NCBI RefSeq assembly: GCF_000189635.1
Contig: NW_002476379.1
Span: forward strand, 124,001 to 188,000
DNA length: 64,000 nt
Direction: 5' to 3'
DNA from: Tetrahymena thermophila SB210
Lineage: Eukaryota > Ciliophora > Oligohymenophorea > Hymenostomatida > Tetrahymenidae
Part shown: positions 38,256-50,705 of the stretch, piece by piece
How positions within the stretch are numbered: position 1 is the stretch's first letter
Layout: each line of letters starts with the position of its first letter
Program-made: the position numbers and the translations under genes
Notes under the pieces: model-generated
Seen by the model: the letters and a program-made list of their open reading frames with translations, nothing else
Databases searched by the model: none
What the model was told of the DNA's origin: nothing

Positions 38256-39974
38256 TCAAATTTATGAATCCTCATCAATTGAAATTTCTCTTGTTTTATA
38301 TAAATATAGACCATCTGGATTTAACTCTAAATAGTGAAGTGTGTAAACATTTTCTTCATTAAATATATATTAATTATACCACTCCCATAAACTTTTTAGG
38401 CTTTCCTATTATTTCTAACTGTCTAAATTGCTCAAGATGTCATCAAAAATTATTGATTCTTCATCCAAATTTAGACTTTATAGAGAAAGCTTTAAATTTA
38501 ATAAACCAAACCTATTCAAATGAAACATAACATGAAAGTCATTTCCAGGAATTTAGTCTAAAACATCAGTTATACTTTTAGAGAATTAGGCTCCATAATT
38601 ATAGAATGCCTGCAAAGAGCACTTCAAATTAGTTTTTTCATCATTTTCAAATATATAAAAGTCATAAATTTCATCAATGTGTTAACTATTTATAATAAAG
38701 CCATATTCATTAGCTATTGGCTAAGCGATATTATACCAATCCATTATGTTGCTTCTTTCATTTTTATTAATTATGAGGCTTTGAAGTATACGCTTATCAT
38801 ATGGCTATTTTTCTGATACGCCTACTTAAATATCCAGTTTATTTATATCCTTTTAGTAAGAAAGCTCAATCCAAACAAAGCAACTTAGAGCTTTGATTTT
38901 TTAAGCATTATTTTTAATTACATCTAAATATTAAAAGTTTACAGGTTAATTAAGAACATCTAAAACAAATTATTCTAGTACAGAGAATTGTTTCCAGCAA
39001 GATAACTCATGAGTTATTCTTATATAATCATTTGTGTTTCGAATTGATACAAAATTTCTAATCTCACCAGTTTATTAAATAATAGCTTAATGTACAAATT
39101 ACCCCCATTTTTCTAAAATATGTGTTATTTCATTTTAAAATTGAGTAAAAGGAGATCCTTTCTTAACCATCTAAGGAACCATTTTTTCAAAAATCATATA
39201 CTTGATGCAGTCATACTCTTCTTCGCATACCTAAATTGATTTTCCTGATCTAATTGACATAATTTATCTTGCAGATTCAATCATTTATTGTTTTTTTTAG
39301 CTTTTAGCTTCAATATTCTCTTTATCTTAATTTTTTTAATGATATTTATAAGAAAAAATAGTATTTTAAGACTATGGCTAAAATTCATTTTCTTATTCTT
39401 TGTTTTGAATTTTATTTAGATCTCTTAATGTTGACTAAAATCTAACTTAAAGTTAAGAAGAGAGAGCTGAAGAAAAAGATATTTAAGATAAATCAACACT
39501 AGTTTTTTAATTTTATTAATTGTACATCTAAATTATTTGCCATTAATTTTAACTTATACTTTGTTTATTTTATTGGTTACTTTTTTAAAATTATTTTTTT
39601 TATCTAAATTCTTTTAAAATAGAGTTGTTTTATTTATTGTAAACTGAAAACCTTTTTGAATCTCGTGCAGATTAGCTAACTCTGTTAGAAAATAATTCAT
39701 TGTTTATGAGATCTAAAGTTCTACTTTCATTAAATTTTTTGCTTAAATTTGAAGTACTCAATCCTTTTGTTGGAGCCTCATTATATCTACATCCTTTTGC
39801 TTAAGGCACTTGTTAATTACAAACACCTTGCTTAAAAGGCTACCTATCTTAGTTATTATCTATATTCTGAAATAAATTCCTTATTTTTTGTTCATCATTA
39901 AAATTTTATATATCCTAATCATCTTATTCTAGATACTCTGTTGGAACAGTATTTCTAGATTATTAACATCCCAT
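38256..39974 (-). CDS. Orphan protein with N-terminal dual-acylation motif
   Basis: Single exon of 573 codons. It begins MGCQQSRNTVP, a classic N-myristoylation signal (MGxxxS/T) with an adjacent Cys for palmitoylation, so the protein is probably tethered to a membrane, possibly ciliary or cortical. An in-frame TGA lies directly before this ATG, which fixes the start. Residues 1-190 are Gln/Asn/Ser/Lys-rich and likely disordered. Residues about 190-560 are more ordered, with aromatic-rich stretches such as CIKYMIFEKMVPQMVKK, ISCWKQFSVLEQ-like segments and NGFIINSQHIDEIYDFY-like segments. I do not recognise the family. A later in-frame Met at 39527 exists, but the long open N-terminal extension favours the MGC start. 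Confidence 0.78.
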
Positions 39975-41767
39975 TCAATATGCTTAATATTTAAGCCAAT
40001 AATTATTTAATAAAAATAATGAGAAGACTGAATTCTTAAGAAAAAATATTTTATTTAGGATTAATCTAATTATTATTCAATCTTAAGTAATCACTTTTTA
40101 AGGTAAAAATGAATATATTTATTTATTTTTTTCTTATTCAATTTGCAATTGAAAACCTAACAATAAATTTGATTAAATAAGTTTTTTTTGTTTCACAAGT
40201 TTTTTCGATAATGTTTAAAAAAATAAGAATGTATCTGTTAGTTTTTTAACACACTCTATCACTCTCTAATCATCTTTTATACATTGATTGAATTTAACTA
40301 TCCAACACATTTTTTCTTTTAAAATAGAAATTTGAATTGATATTTAGATGATAATTAAATAAATTTAAATATTAATTATTAAAATATTTAAAAGGAATTA
40401 AATTGTATATGCATAGAATTAAAATAAAAGTTGATATTTTTTGGCAAACAATATTTTGTAAATTTCATTAAATTTACAAAGGAATATTTTTCAAAGAAAT
40501 TGTAAGACTTTACAGAACAAAAAATTATAATTAATGAACATAATCTTAGTTGAATATTTTTCAAAACTATTTTTAATAATTGATATCTAAAAAAATAATA
40601 TTTATAAAGTAAAATTTTTGTTAACATTACCTATTGTTAAAGAGAGAATTATATTTATTAATAATTAAGTAACATCATTTTAGTAATTAATAAATCATAA
40701 AATTAAAAATTAATATAAAATCTATCTAAAAACTAATTTAATCAAAAGAACTAAAAGTCAAAATAAACAACATTAATTTTTATAATATCATAACTCCTTT
40801 GATCTGATACTTTTAAACAACAAATTTATCTTCATTTATACTAAAAATTAAATATTTAAATCTATTAGGGAAAATAGATTATTTAAATAATTATAATAAA
40901 TAGTATATGTTAATATTGAAATCATTTTATACGTATCCTTAGATTAATAAATTACATTTTTTGAGAATTAATTTATATTTTTTAACTGTTTTTATTCTTA
41001 TTTCTAATTTTTATATTCAAAATAGACTATCTATTAAACATCATAAAATATTAATATCAATTTAATAATTATGACCCAAAAAATATACTGTTGAATTAAA
41101 AACCCATTGATAAATAATGCAAATCCCTTAAATCTAAAGCCAATAAAAAATTTGAATATGTATTCACTAAGGTTTAAATAGTAAGGACTATCTTTATGTA
41201 TTCTTTAAGCCATTTAAATAGATCCCTTAAAGTTAATTAAAAAAGCAAAGTTAATTATACAAAATAGGCTATATAAAAAAATTGCTTTACATATTTTTGA
41301 TGAATGTAGATTGAAATATTTTAGGTAAATAAAATTTTTTTAAATGATGAATTTTTAATAGAATTAGTTAATTAATTAATATTTATTTATTTATAATTAT
41401 TAAATTAATTTGGCAGAATAAATGTGGCAATTATTTGTTAATAGTTATTAAATGCTTGTATTGTATTAATGATGATTTCTGTATGATTTTTGAGTTTCAT
41501 TAATTTTATGGAAGATTGAAAAAAGAAGTTTTATAAATAATAGTATTTAATTATAAATAAAAACACAAAGTAACTTTAGATAAAAAGAAGTACGAAAGTA
41601 AAACAAACAAGAAAAACAGTACAAAAATCATATTAAGTAAAATAAATATTTATAAATAGTTTTGGAAGATATTTAATTTATGGATACACATTTTAAATTA
41701 GAATAAATATGCCTTTGACATTTGTAGATTAAAATTATTTTTAACGAAAAGATTAGCACACATAAAA
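39975..41767. other. AT-rich divergent intergenic region
   Basis: About 1.8 kb between divergent genes. The minus-strand ORF at 40388-40627 is low complexity and is not called. No RNA gene or repeat was recognised. Confidence 0.5.
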
Positions 41768-42334
41768 ATGGAAGATGATTATAATGCAGAATTGAAAAAC
41801 TCTGGTTTTGATTAATAATCAGCAACAAATGTGAAAAACCACATTGCTTTGGTTAAGGTAAAAGGTTTAAAATAAATTCAGAAGATTTGAGAGCCAAAGA
41901 TTTCATAGATTACAGAAATATATTTGTTTTTCTGCTATAAAAAGAATTTAGCTCTCTTAATTTTATTGGTTTCTTATTTTTAACTCTGCAATTATTAAAC
42001 AAGTTATTTTTACTATCAAAAGAGCATCATAGAATCAACAAACTAGCAATTAGGGGAATACAACAAGGATATCGAAAATTTGAGATAAGAATTATCAGCA
42101 ATGAAATAAGAAGTAACTGTATACAACGAAGAAATAAATAACACAACAAAACCAACATTAGCAGCTTTGCTTAAAAACTTAAAATTAGCAATTGGTGCAT
42201 AAAAAGATGAAAATTCTAAGTTATAATCACAACTAACAGAGCTTAAAAAGGAAAAGAGTCAAATATAATAACTAATTATATCGTGCATAAATAAACTAGC
42301 TATTCTTGAAAACCAAGTTGGCTCTTATTCTTGA
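41768..42334 (+). CDS. Small coiled-coil protein
   Basis: Two exons, 41768-41857 and 42023-42334, separated by a 165-nt intron, give 133 residues. The protein starts MEDDYNAELKNSGFDQQSAT. From residue 31 on it is almost continuous heptad-like coiled coil rich in Gln, Glu, Lys and Leu (e.g. YNKDIENLRQELSAMKQEV, DENSKLQSQLTELKKEKSQI). There is no membrane span or catalytic motif. A second acceptor two bases later would use another frame, but the coiled-coil frame is clearly the better one. It may be a structural or docking subunit; the family is not recognised. Confidence 0.65.
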
Positions 42335-44177
42335 TACAAATACCAAATATTAATGGTAACAAACTGCTTTACTTACCCTTATATCATTATAATCTATATC
42401 CTACTTACAAAGTATCTTTTAATAATAAAATAAATAAATGCATGAAGTGAAATAAATTAATCAGAAATAAGCATAAATAGTGGACAAGAAATTGTGAGTG
42501 ATCTTAATTCAGTCAAGAGATAATTTTTATTTCCTTTCAATCAATTCCAAAACAATCAAGATATCTATCTATCAATCAATATCTACTATCTCTCAAATAT
42601 TCACTCTTGTAATACTTATTAAATTTATTTTTTTGTATTTTATAGTTGTATATGCCATTTTTTTGTTTGATTTATTTCATTATTTCTTGCAGGCTTTTAT
42701 TTGTACTTTTATATTAAAAGAATCTATTATTCTTTTTGCATATAAATTTGTTGAAGAAAAACGAAAAAAATAAATTATTAAATTTTATTTAACTTATATT
42801 TTTTAACATAATAAATTGCAAATATTGACTTCTATATATTTGAAAACAAACAGTCTAAAGTTATTATTACGATTTAAACATATCAAAAAGTGTAAATGAA
42901 TTAATCAAAACAATCATATTAAATATAGGAAAGATATTTTTGTTAGTAAATTAATTTTATTCTTCATATTACACAAACCTAAACTAAAATATTCCAAGAT
43001 TTTAATTAATAAGCTTGAAAGATTATCAACAATAAGCTTGAATTTTCATTTATTTAAGTTAGTTTTAACTTTATTTTTGACTTTAAACAATCAAATATTT
43101 TTAAATGTGCAATCAATATTTAAAAAAAATATTTTTGAAGTATTAAAAAAATAAAGTAAATATTCAATAAAGAAATGTTAATGTATTATGATACAATATG
43201 ATTGGTATTTTTTGGATATCTAATATAACCATTTGAAAATAAATAAATCATAGACCACAAAAAATTAATTGAAATTAAGTTTTTTAATGGTTTTGTTACA
43301 TTAAGTAACAAAATTATCTGGTAGAAATTTAATACTAATCTTTTAATAAAATGTTACAAACAATAAATATAACACATATTCAATTAATATTTTTCACTGA
43401 GTATCAATCATTTTGAAGAAATTAAATTTATATTTAGATTGTTATATGCCAATAAAAAGAGTTAATTGTAAATTTATGAATTCTTTTTTAAAAATTAAAA
43501 TTATTTCCTAGTTTTAATTAAAATACAGATATGATATTAATTTACTTCAATTACATGTAGTGAAATGCATTTAGCACTAAGGTTTCCTTTTGGTATTTGA
43601 AAATAAATTTCATTTTTAGGCAAAATAATTAGTATGAGAAATATTAAGTTTTGACCATCAAAATAAAATAAATAGGTAATAATTGTGATAAAAAATATTT
43701 GTATTAGTAAAATTCAAGACTAAATATTGAACAAGAATAATAATTGATATTTAATTTTATGAAATATGTATAAAGAAAATTAGACTGTAACTTAGTATGC
43801 TGCTTAACAAAAATAATTATTAGAGAGGTAATCAAAGAACTGATAAATAATAAATAAATAAATAGAGAGAGAGAGAATCGCACAGAATAAACAATAAATA
43901 AATAAATAGCTAGATAGCTAATAGATTGATTGATAGATAAAAAGTGAAAGAAACTAATTATTGATATTGATATTTCTGACTAATTTTTTATTTCTTGGTA
44001 AAAAAATATAATACAAAAATCAATTTAATTAATATTTTTTATAATTTTTAAATATAAAAAGAAATTCAATAAACATTATAATCCAAAAGGTTTAATACAA
44101 CTATTAAAAGATTTAATTAACTGGAAAAGACATCAAATCTTATTTACATTCAATTCAGATAAATTAGCTTTTAGGAA
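42335..44177. other. Intergenic region with simple repeats
   Basis: AT-rich spacer between two plus-strand genes. It includes the AAAT and GA arrays near 43841-43930. A plus-strand ORF at 42498-42773 lacks ATG start support and has hydrophobic AT-driven composition, so I do not call it. Confidence 0.5.
43841..43930. repeat. AAAT and GA microsatellites
   Basis: AAAT repeats (43841-43863), a short GA run (43864-43876), further AAAT and a GATA/TAGA stretch. Confidence 0.8.
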
Positions 44178-44643
44178 ATGAATTCTAGATCAAAAGGAGT
44201 CCTAGGAGTATCAAGTTCTTTATCTTCAAAGGGTTAGGAAAAGAGTAAATAACTAACTATTTTATACTTGAGATATTTCAATTAGATTCATATTTCAAAT
44301 AGCAAATTATATACATAACTTTGATTGCCAATTTATATCTTTCAAAGATAAATATTAACTAAGCAAACATTCATTTGTAAAATATTTGAATTTATACAAA
44401 TCAAAAAATAAAAATTGCACTGAAGATGATTTATTTATTTTTTTCTATTAGAATTAACCAATTTCAATATAATTCAATATTTAAAAATAATATTTGTATT
44501 CCTAAAAACGAATAGGTCGCACAAATATGGTCTCACCTACGAGGAATAATTAGGAAAAGCAGTCTACTTCATCAAATGCTAGACAAGCAGAGCTTTAACC
44601 AAACAACAGTCAAAAGTAATAGCATTTTTCAATTTTAAAAAGG
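44178..44643 (+). CDS. Putative upstream exons of the kinesin gene
   Basis: Two coding-like exons, 44178-44244 and 44516-44643, encode 65 residues beginning MNSRSKGVLGVSSSLSSKGQ, then Ser/Gln/Asn-rich sequence ending QHFSILKR. Splicing from 44643 to an acceptor at 45366 (723-nt intron) would join in frame with the kinesin N-terminus. Alternatively these exons belong to a separate transcript and the kinesin starts at its own ATG at 45349. No downstream stop is reached in the exon frame before the donor. The second donor has a good GTAAAT sequence. Confidence 0.45.
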
Positions 44644-45348
44644 GTAAATATTTGACTGAGTAATAAAATTCTTTAAACAAATATTTCAGGCATACATATA
44701 TTAGATTATTGTTTTTTAACTGGCTATCTAAAAACAAATACTGAATAAACTTGATAATAGATTAATATGTACTGAAAATATCTTATTGAAAATATGAAAA
44801 AATTTGAAATTTTTAAAGAAAGAAAATATAATTAAACTCTAGAGGTTGAGAAACGCATAATATACAAAAAAATAAAAGCAATACAAATTACAAGCATAAT
44901 TGTTATAAAGAGGATAAAATTTTAAATAACTGCAAAATATATTGGCTGGCTTCCATTTTTCATTGAGAATTTGCCATTTTATAATAATATATAAATGTAT
45001 AAAGAGCAAAATTTGTAAAAAAAATGGAATAATTAGATAAGATAAATAATAAATAAATAAAATGAGAAATTAAATTGAAAAGCATGCAAGTAAATCTTAA
45101 ATTTTAAATGTCGCTAACCTGCTTGTTTTATTGTTATTTGATTTTTTTAAAATTTAAACAAATAAAAAAAAGAAAATTGAAATTGATCATCAAAATTTCT
45201 TTTCCTTACATTATCACTAATTCAATTTATTTTAAATTTTTAAATCATAAAAAACCATCTAGTTAGCAGTCAAATTTTTTCATTTACTATCAAAATTTAT
45301 TAACTATCAAAATTATTTATGAATTTTTAAAAATCTAACTATAAAAGG

Positions 45349-48300
45349 ATGGTTGTTACTTCTAAGAACCCTTCTATATCGTTAAAGCCGAATGATAAAA
45401 AGTAAACAGCAAACATTTCTCTCCAACCTGCAAAGTCTCCATCTGCGCAAATAAGTTTAAGCAACATTAACTCCTAAGAGCCTAAAAAAGTTTAGGCAAG
45501 TTAACAAAGCGATAATTAAATTATTCCAGAGTAGAGTCCCCTGAATTAGCTTGATATTTCAGGAATAACACCAATTGATAAAGTAGAAAATCCAGCCTCT
45601 AGCAGTGCAAACTAAAAAAATACGTTTAGCTTTAATCTCCCTGGAATTACTGTAACTAATTTAACAAACTAAGTTACTAATAGTAGTACAAACAATAATG
45701 TAAGCAATAATAACACTAATTTAAGCATAAACAATGGTACAGCTAGTTAAGCAAACTAAGGATAAATATTAAAAAAAGCAGTAAGCATAAATTAGCCATC
45801 ATAGTTATTATAAAGCAGTTAGAACTTCAATTAACTCCAAAAAAGCCCAAGCAAAAACTATTCAAGCATGACACCAAATCTTACAAGTAAAATCTTTATA
45901 AGTTATCTTTATGCCATTTAAATAATATATATTTTAGATTTAAATATGAAATTTTGTCATAAAAGAACAAAGAATTTATTATTGCAAAAATATTTTCAAT
46001 TTAAAATTGATGCTTAGATCATAATTATAAATTTTTTTAAGTGATATTTTAAAATAAATAAAAATTAAATAGGTAAAAATCCTACTAATGGAAATTTGAT
46101 TAGCAGTATTAACTTAGGAACAGCAAATTAAGCTTAAAATGCTACTAATAATATAAATATATCAACATTAAATGGATTTGCTGATGCTAAAAGTGCTGCT
46201 TTTAATGATCTTAGTTCTCCTAACTAAGCTATGGATTAAAGCGTTAACTTTGAGGTTCTTAAACAGTTTGATTAGAAGTAGAAATCAAGCAATATTAAAA
46301 CTTTTATAAGAGTAAGACCTTTAAATAAAATGGAAATTGAATTTAATGAAAATGGAATGGGAAATGAAAATCTTCGTTTTAACGATACAAAAACTATTTG
46401 TGTTATGCCTGAAAAAGGTTTATATACCCTCGATAAAGTATATCCTCCTGATACATAATAAGTAATAGAAAATATAATATGCTTTTTACACACAAAGTAA
46501 TTCAAATAAATATATATAATAATAACTAGGAATAAATTTATGAAGATGTCGGAAGAGAAATGGTTAATGATGTGCTCTAAGGATACAACGGTACTATATT
46601 TGCATATGGTCCTACAGGTTCTGGTAAGACCTATACTATGTTTGGTGATGTTAATGATCCCAAGCAAAAAGGTATTATTCCTCGTGTCAGCAACCAGATC
46701 TTCAGTTATATTAATGCACTCGATTAAGATATTGAATTCAGTATTACAGTAAGCATGTTAGAAATTTATAAAGAGTAGCTTTTCGATTTGCTAAAAGTTG
46801 ATAGAGTTAATTTAAAAATTAAAGAAAATCCACAAAAAGGTGGTATTTATGTATAAGGTTTAACAGCAATTTCTGTCGATTGTGAAGAGGATATTTTAGA
46901 TGCAATAAATTTAGGTTATTAAAGTAAGCAGACACGTGAAACAAGAATGAATGAATACTCATCTCGTTCTCATACAATTTTTACTATCACTGTTACATAA
47001 AGATATAGCAATGGTTAAGAAAAGTTAGGTAAATTGAATTTAGTTGATCTTGCAGGTTCAGAAAAGATAGCCAAAACTCAAGCAACTGGCGAAACTCTAG
47101 AAGAAGCTAAAAAAATTAACCTTTCTCTTTCTTGTCTTGGTAAATTGATTATAAATAAATATTTATATAGTGATTTATTCTAGATTTAAATTTAAACATT
47201 ATTCAAATAAAAAAATAAATATAGGTAATGTTATTCATGCTTTAACTTCTAACTAAGAACATATTCCTTACAGAGATTCAAAACTGACTAGAATTTTGTA
47301 AGAATCACTTGGTGGTAACTATAAGACATCACTAGTAGCTGCTATTTCACCACATTCTAGTTAGCATGAAGAGCAGATAAGTACTCTAAAATTCGCTACT
47401 CGTGCTAAGACAATAAAAAATAATGTTAAGATGAATGTCAAATTATCGGTAGATTAAATGAGAAAACTTATAGAGTAGCTAAAAACAGAACTTGAAAAGG
47501 CATAAAAGTAGAATAATAATTTCAAAAAAATCATTAAATAGCTGAGAGATTAATTAAAATCTAACTAATAATCTATGCTGCTTTCTGTCAAGGAAGGAAG
47601 AGCTACACCTGAGCAGTAATAGTAGGCCATTTAACAAAATAGTAAATTAAATAAATTTAAATGATAAAGTTTTAAATAAAAATATTTTATTTATTTAGTG
47701 AAAGCATTAGAAGACATACTTAATTGCTCAGAATTAGCTGAGAATATGGAAGATGCCTAAACAGCAAAAGAGGGCAATCTAAAAAATAATAATTCAAAAT
47801 CTTATGAAGATTCAGAGTTAGATGAGAGTCAAATAAACAATGTTAATGGTAATAATAATAACAATATTCTATCAAGCGAGACTGCTATTGAAAAATAAGT
47901 TTAGTTTAGTTAATTTAGTGGAAAGAGACCAAGCTCGACCTAAAAAAATATTTAAAATATGGCTCAATTATAGTAGCAATAATAATCCTCCTCATCAGTT
48001 AAAGGTCCTGCTTTGAACCTTGACTATAAGCTTGCCTACTAAGAAAAAGTTAGTTAATGCAGAAACTTAGAAAAAGAAATTATGGAACTCAAAAAAATTT
48101 AGCTAGAAACTGAAAGATCCCTTGCTGATGTGCGTGAGGAGAAGCACAAATTAGAATATAATCATTCTCAATAAATAACTAAAAATGATTATAATAGATT
48201 TGAAATTGAAATTTTACACAAGCAAATTTAGTCTTTAGTTGATAATATCTGCAAGCAAGAAAACTCAATAGGTGTTTTAATGAAAGAAAAATAAGAAATT

Positions 48301-50705
48301 TGTAAATTTTTTTTATAATAAATAAAAATTCTGATTAATTCTTTGATTAAAAGCATAAAAGAAGGTTGAAGAATTTTTAAAGGATAAATTAAATTTCTCT
48401 GAAATTCACTTCTCTGAATACTTCAAAAATAGCATCAACTTTAACTACGATGTAAGATTTATATTTTAAAATTAAGGAATTATATAAATTAATTGATTTA
48501 AAAAATATAGAATCTTGTTTAAAAATGGGCAGATGTATAAAAAAATATGAAACAAATCGGGGTTGATGACTAGGAGTTATTTAAGTCTTAAGCTGAGTTT
48601 TCAGTGCTAGACGATGATAGATTTAAGTCAGCAAGAAGAGAAAGCTCTAATTCGAAACCAGCCGATGATTAATTAAGAGGATCTTTTATTGGAGAGCTTG
48701 ATTTCAATAAGGTTTGCAATACATAAGATGTTTTAGAATAAATTGTAGAATTTCCTGGTTAACTAGAGTAGTACAGTTAACAAGTTCCTATATCAAGAGA
48801 TTTAATGATAATTTTGCTTAAAAAATAACTTTTCAAGTAATATAAAATTTATTTAAGTCAACTTAACCATTTTAATTTATTTTATAAATATAGCTCTCAT
48901 TTAATTAATTAGCATCTTGCTAGAACTATTAACGCTTTAGAATGGAAATAAATTATAGAATATGGAAAGGCCAAGATGAAATCTATTTTAAATAAGATAC
49001 AAACAAAGCACATTTAAAAGCTTGAATAAGTTATTAATGAGGCTAATTATAATTATAAATAGTTAAGAAATAGAATAGAGCAAGTTGAGTTAGAAACTTA
49101 GTTTGTAAAAGAAAAGATAAATACTTACTAAGAATTCGCACCCAAGAAATCAAGAATTATTAAAGACACTGAGTCTATCAGAAATCTCTTAATGAAACCC
49201 TCTAACGATACAATTAGAAAAAGTTTAAGGGGAAGCTTTATAGGATTTTAGTTAGATATTGAAAAAACAACTGACAGTCCTATAATGAAGGAGCTAAAGG
49301 AAGGTAAATAAATGAATAAAATTGATTTTGTAAAAATATAACAAAATTTTATTTATCAAATAAATTAGTTGATGAAGTTATCTCAAAAGATCTGATTCCT
49401 TTAACATACGATAGAGCAATTGAAGAATTAAAACAAAGAAATACCCTTATTAAAAGAACTTACTAAGAGCTAAAAGGAAATTTCTTTAATGGTATCAATC
49501 AGGAATTCATAGAATAAGTATTAAAAGAAAAAGAAAGACTTGAAGGAAAAATATCAATTCTTCAGAATGAATTAAAAATGGAAACATCTAAATCAGAGCA
49601 TTATGCTGATGTAATAAAAATTTCTTTAACTTCAATTAGATTAATTAATTGTTTATCCCTTCTTAAAATAATTAAATTAGGCATATAAAGCTGAAAAGCA
49701 AAACTTTTAGCTTCAAAAAGATTAAACTAAGGAATTAGAATAATTTTTAGTCAACAAAATGAAAGAAGAAACAGAGTTGATGGAAAAGACATAAAAGAAA
49801 ATTACTGACCAGCATGAAAAAGAAATTTTAAAGTACCAGCAGAGTTTCTTGAGAATTTACGATAAGTTTGGCGAATTCATAAAGACTTGCATCACAAAGT
49901 AAACAAATTTTTTTTGTCTTACTAGAATATTTACAGTTTCTAAAATTATTTAAAACTTAAAATTGATAGGTTATCAGACATGAAATCAAAGCCATAAAAC
50001 ATTGCTGCTAATCAAATTGACTCTCTATACTCTGAAATAATGAGAATTAAAGATATTTACAATAAAACATTTAATTAAGATGGTGAAATTAATGGTAACT
50101 AATCTCCTTAATCTGTAAATGTAAGATTTAATCCTAATAGTATGATATTTAAGTCATTTGAAGGAAGCATAGACTCTGTGTATCCTTTCACCTCTAGTAA
50201 TGCAATCAAAATCGATGATGATAATATCAAATAATAACCTATCGAATAAAGATCTAGTATTCAGCTAGCAGCTGATGAAACAAAAGATGCTAATCAAAAT
50301 GGAAATGCTAAAAAGGTTACTTCATTAGGGAATACAGCTATTTCTCCTTCAAGAAGTCCATAAGATCTAATTTCTAAATAAAATACATAAAGTGTACCTA
50401 AAAATAATAATTACATAGGACAGGACCACGCTTAGTCTCCTAACACAAATTTATAACAAAATGCTACTTTCGCTTAATATAGTAGCAGCCAAACACATCA
50501 TAAAGGAACTTCAGCAGGCAGTAAACTTAGCTATACTCCGACAAGCTATTAATCAGGTCTAGCAAGTCCTACATATTCAAATAATACTTCAAATGCAATT
50601 AATAACTCAAATAAATCTAAATAAAACACAAACCCTTCTTCGACCAACACATCGAAGTCTAACTCTTATTCTTCTTAAGGTCTTTTTGGGTATAGGAAAT
50701 ATTGA
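45349..50705 (+). CDS. Kinesin motor protein with long N-terminal extension
   Basis: Microtubule motor of 1528 residues counted from the ATG at 45349. Introns are 45887-46072, 46462-46529, 47140-47224, 47642-47698, 48302-48353, 48452-48510, 48837-48893, 49304-49368, 49611-49680 and 49899-49969; all join in phase. A Ser/Asn-rich disordered region of about 255 residues precedes the motor. Motor motifs: [28 protein letters not shown] (P-loop), [13 protein letters not shown] (switch I), [11 protein letters not shown] (switch II) and [19 protein letters not shown]. The P-loop has Pro where kinesins usually have Gln. A coiled-coil stalk follows, then a Ser/Asn/Gln-rich tail to TGA 50703-50705. The motor is at an internal position near the N-terminal third; the subfamily is not assigned. 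Confidence 0.95.

Noticed and set aside
40388..40627. 79-codon minus-strand ORF
   Set aside because: Phe/Ile/Tyr-rich composition and no start context; looks non-coding.
42498..42773. 91-codon plus-strand ORF with GTG start
   Set aside because: No ATG start and a hydrophobic AT-driven sequence overlapping simple repeats.
46272..46667. 131-codon minus-strand ORF
   Set aside because: Antisense to the kinesin motor exons, which are fully supported on the plus strand.
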